Positions 31,908-32,074 of a DNA stretch of 32,074 bases are shown here, in pieces. The stretch comes from Priapulus caudatus (Eukaryota; Priapulida; Priapulimorpha; Priapulimorphida; Priapulidae). The translations under genes and the position numbers were made by a program. Position 1 is the stretch's first letter. The number at the start of each line of letters is the position of its first letter. The notes below the pieces were generated by a model that had not been told where the DNA came from, did no database searches, and was given only the letters and a program-made list of their open reading frames with translations. The stretch is from contig NW_014577176.1 of NCBI RefSeq assembly GCF_000485595.1, positions 246,539-278,612 on the forward strand, given 5' to 3'.

Positions 31908-32074
31908 ATGGTGAAGGAGGAGGAAGGGGAGAAGGGAGAAGGTGGTGGAGAAGGAGAGGAGAAGCTGGTGGAGAAGGAGGAAGGGGAGAAGGGAGAAGGT
32001 GGTGGAGAAGGAGAGGAGAAGCTGGTGGAGAAGGAGGAAGGGGAGAAGGGAGAAGGTGGTGGAGAAGGAGAGGA
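31908..32074 (+). CDS. Partial frame of 19-residue Glu/Gly/Lys repeats, runs off the window
   Basis: From ATG at 31908 the frame stays open to the window end. After MVKEE it consists of copies of a 19-residue unit (EGEKGEGGGEGEEKLVEKE), encoded by a 57-bp unit beginning at 31923, 31980 and 32037. The DNA copies are identical as far as seen. The unit is a multiple of three and has no stop, so any number of copies keeps the frame. The product would be acidic and disordered. No domain is visible before the edge, so I do not name it. Glu-Gly repeats of this sort occur in some ciliary and cytoskeletal proteins, and a perfect X-box lies upstream. A non-coding minisatellite is the main alternative. 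Confidence 0.45.
   Translation, partial: MVKEEEGEKGEGGGEGEEKLVEKEEGEKGEGGGEGEEKLVEKEEGEKGEGGGEGE
31923..32074 (+). repeat. 57-bp purine-rich minisatellite
   Basis: Identical 57-bp units start at 31923, 31980 and 32037, and the last is cut by the window edge. Nearly every base is purine on the plus strand, which favours triplex or slippage structures. Confidence 0.95.

Overview
The window looks like nuclear DNA of a non-vertebrate animal. Genes are split by short GT-AG introns, intergenic DNA is AT-rich, microsatellites of many kinds are abundant, and there are several MITE-like elements. A bursicon-alpha-like cystine-knot gene argues for an invertebrate (bursicon is known from arthropods and other ecdysozoans, lophotrochozoans and some deuterostome invertebrates). 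I cannot name the species. No prokaryotic operon, CRISPR array, rRNA or convincing tRNA gene was seen.

Layout, left to right. 1-4112 is a gene-poor block (A) of microsatellites, a 179-bp tandem repeat and CpG-rich non-coding DNA. 4249-5757 (minus) holds three exons that splice in frame into most of a bursicon-alpha-like hormone with an unusual 121-residue tail; its 5' exon or exons were not found. About 6000-10735 is a second, direct-orientation copy of block A (A'), full of one-base indels and with two more units of the 179-bp repeat. 10736-13990 is mostly simple repeats plus a noisy copy (B') of a block that appears again, cleanly, at 20478-21260 (B). The texture of about 6000-13990 resembles uncorrected long-read sequence.

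16075-17265 (plus) is an intact, intronless, GC-rich dihydroorotate dehydrogenase gene. 18218-18931 (minus) is an unrecognised tail-anchored, Cys-containing membrane protein. 20294-23730 contains a perfect short hairpin, block B with pogo-like repeats, a 10-N assembly gap, a foldback element with an 8-bp target duplication, and a GA/GT repeat block. 23731-26492 has no gene I can support but carries two triple nuclear-receptor half-site clusters.

26493-31575 (minus) is a complete 10-exon D-aspartate/D-amino-acid oxidase gene (342 aa, C-terminal SKL). Its likely promoter region (about 31676-31907) is shared with a plus-strand reading frame that begins at 31908 and runs off the window as a 57-bp/19-residue repeat. 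That region carries an RFX X-box and a perfect CRE. The genes are unrelated in pathway (hormone, pyrimidine synthesis, peroxisomal D-amino-acid breakdown); nothing suggests they form one system.
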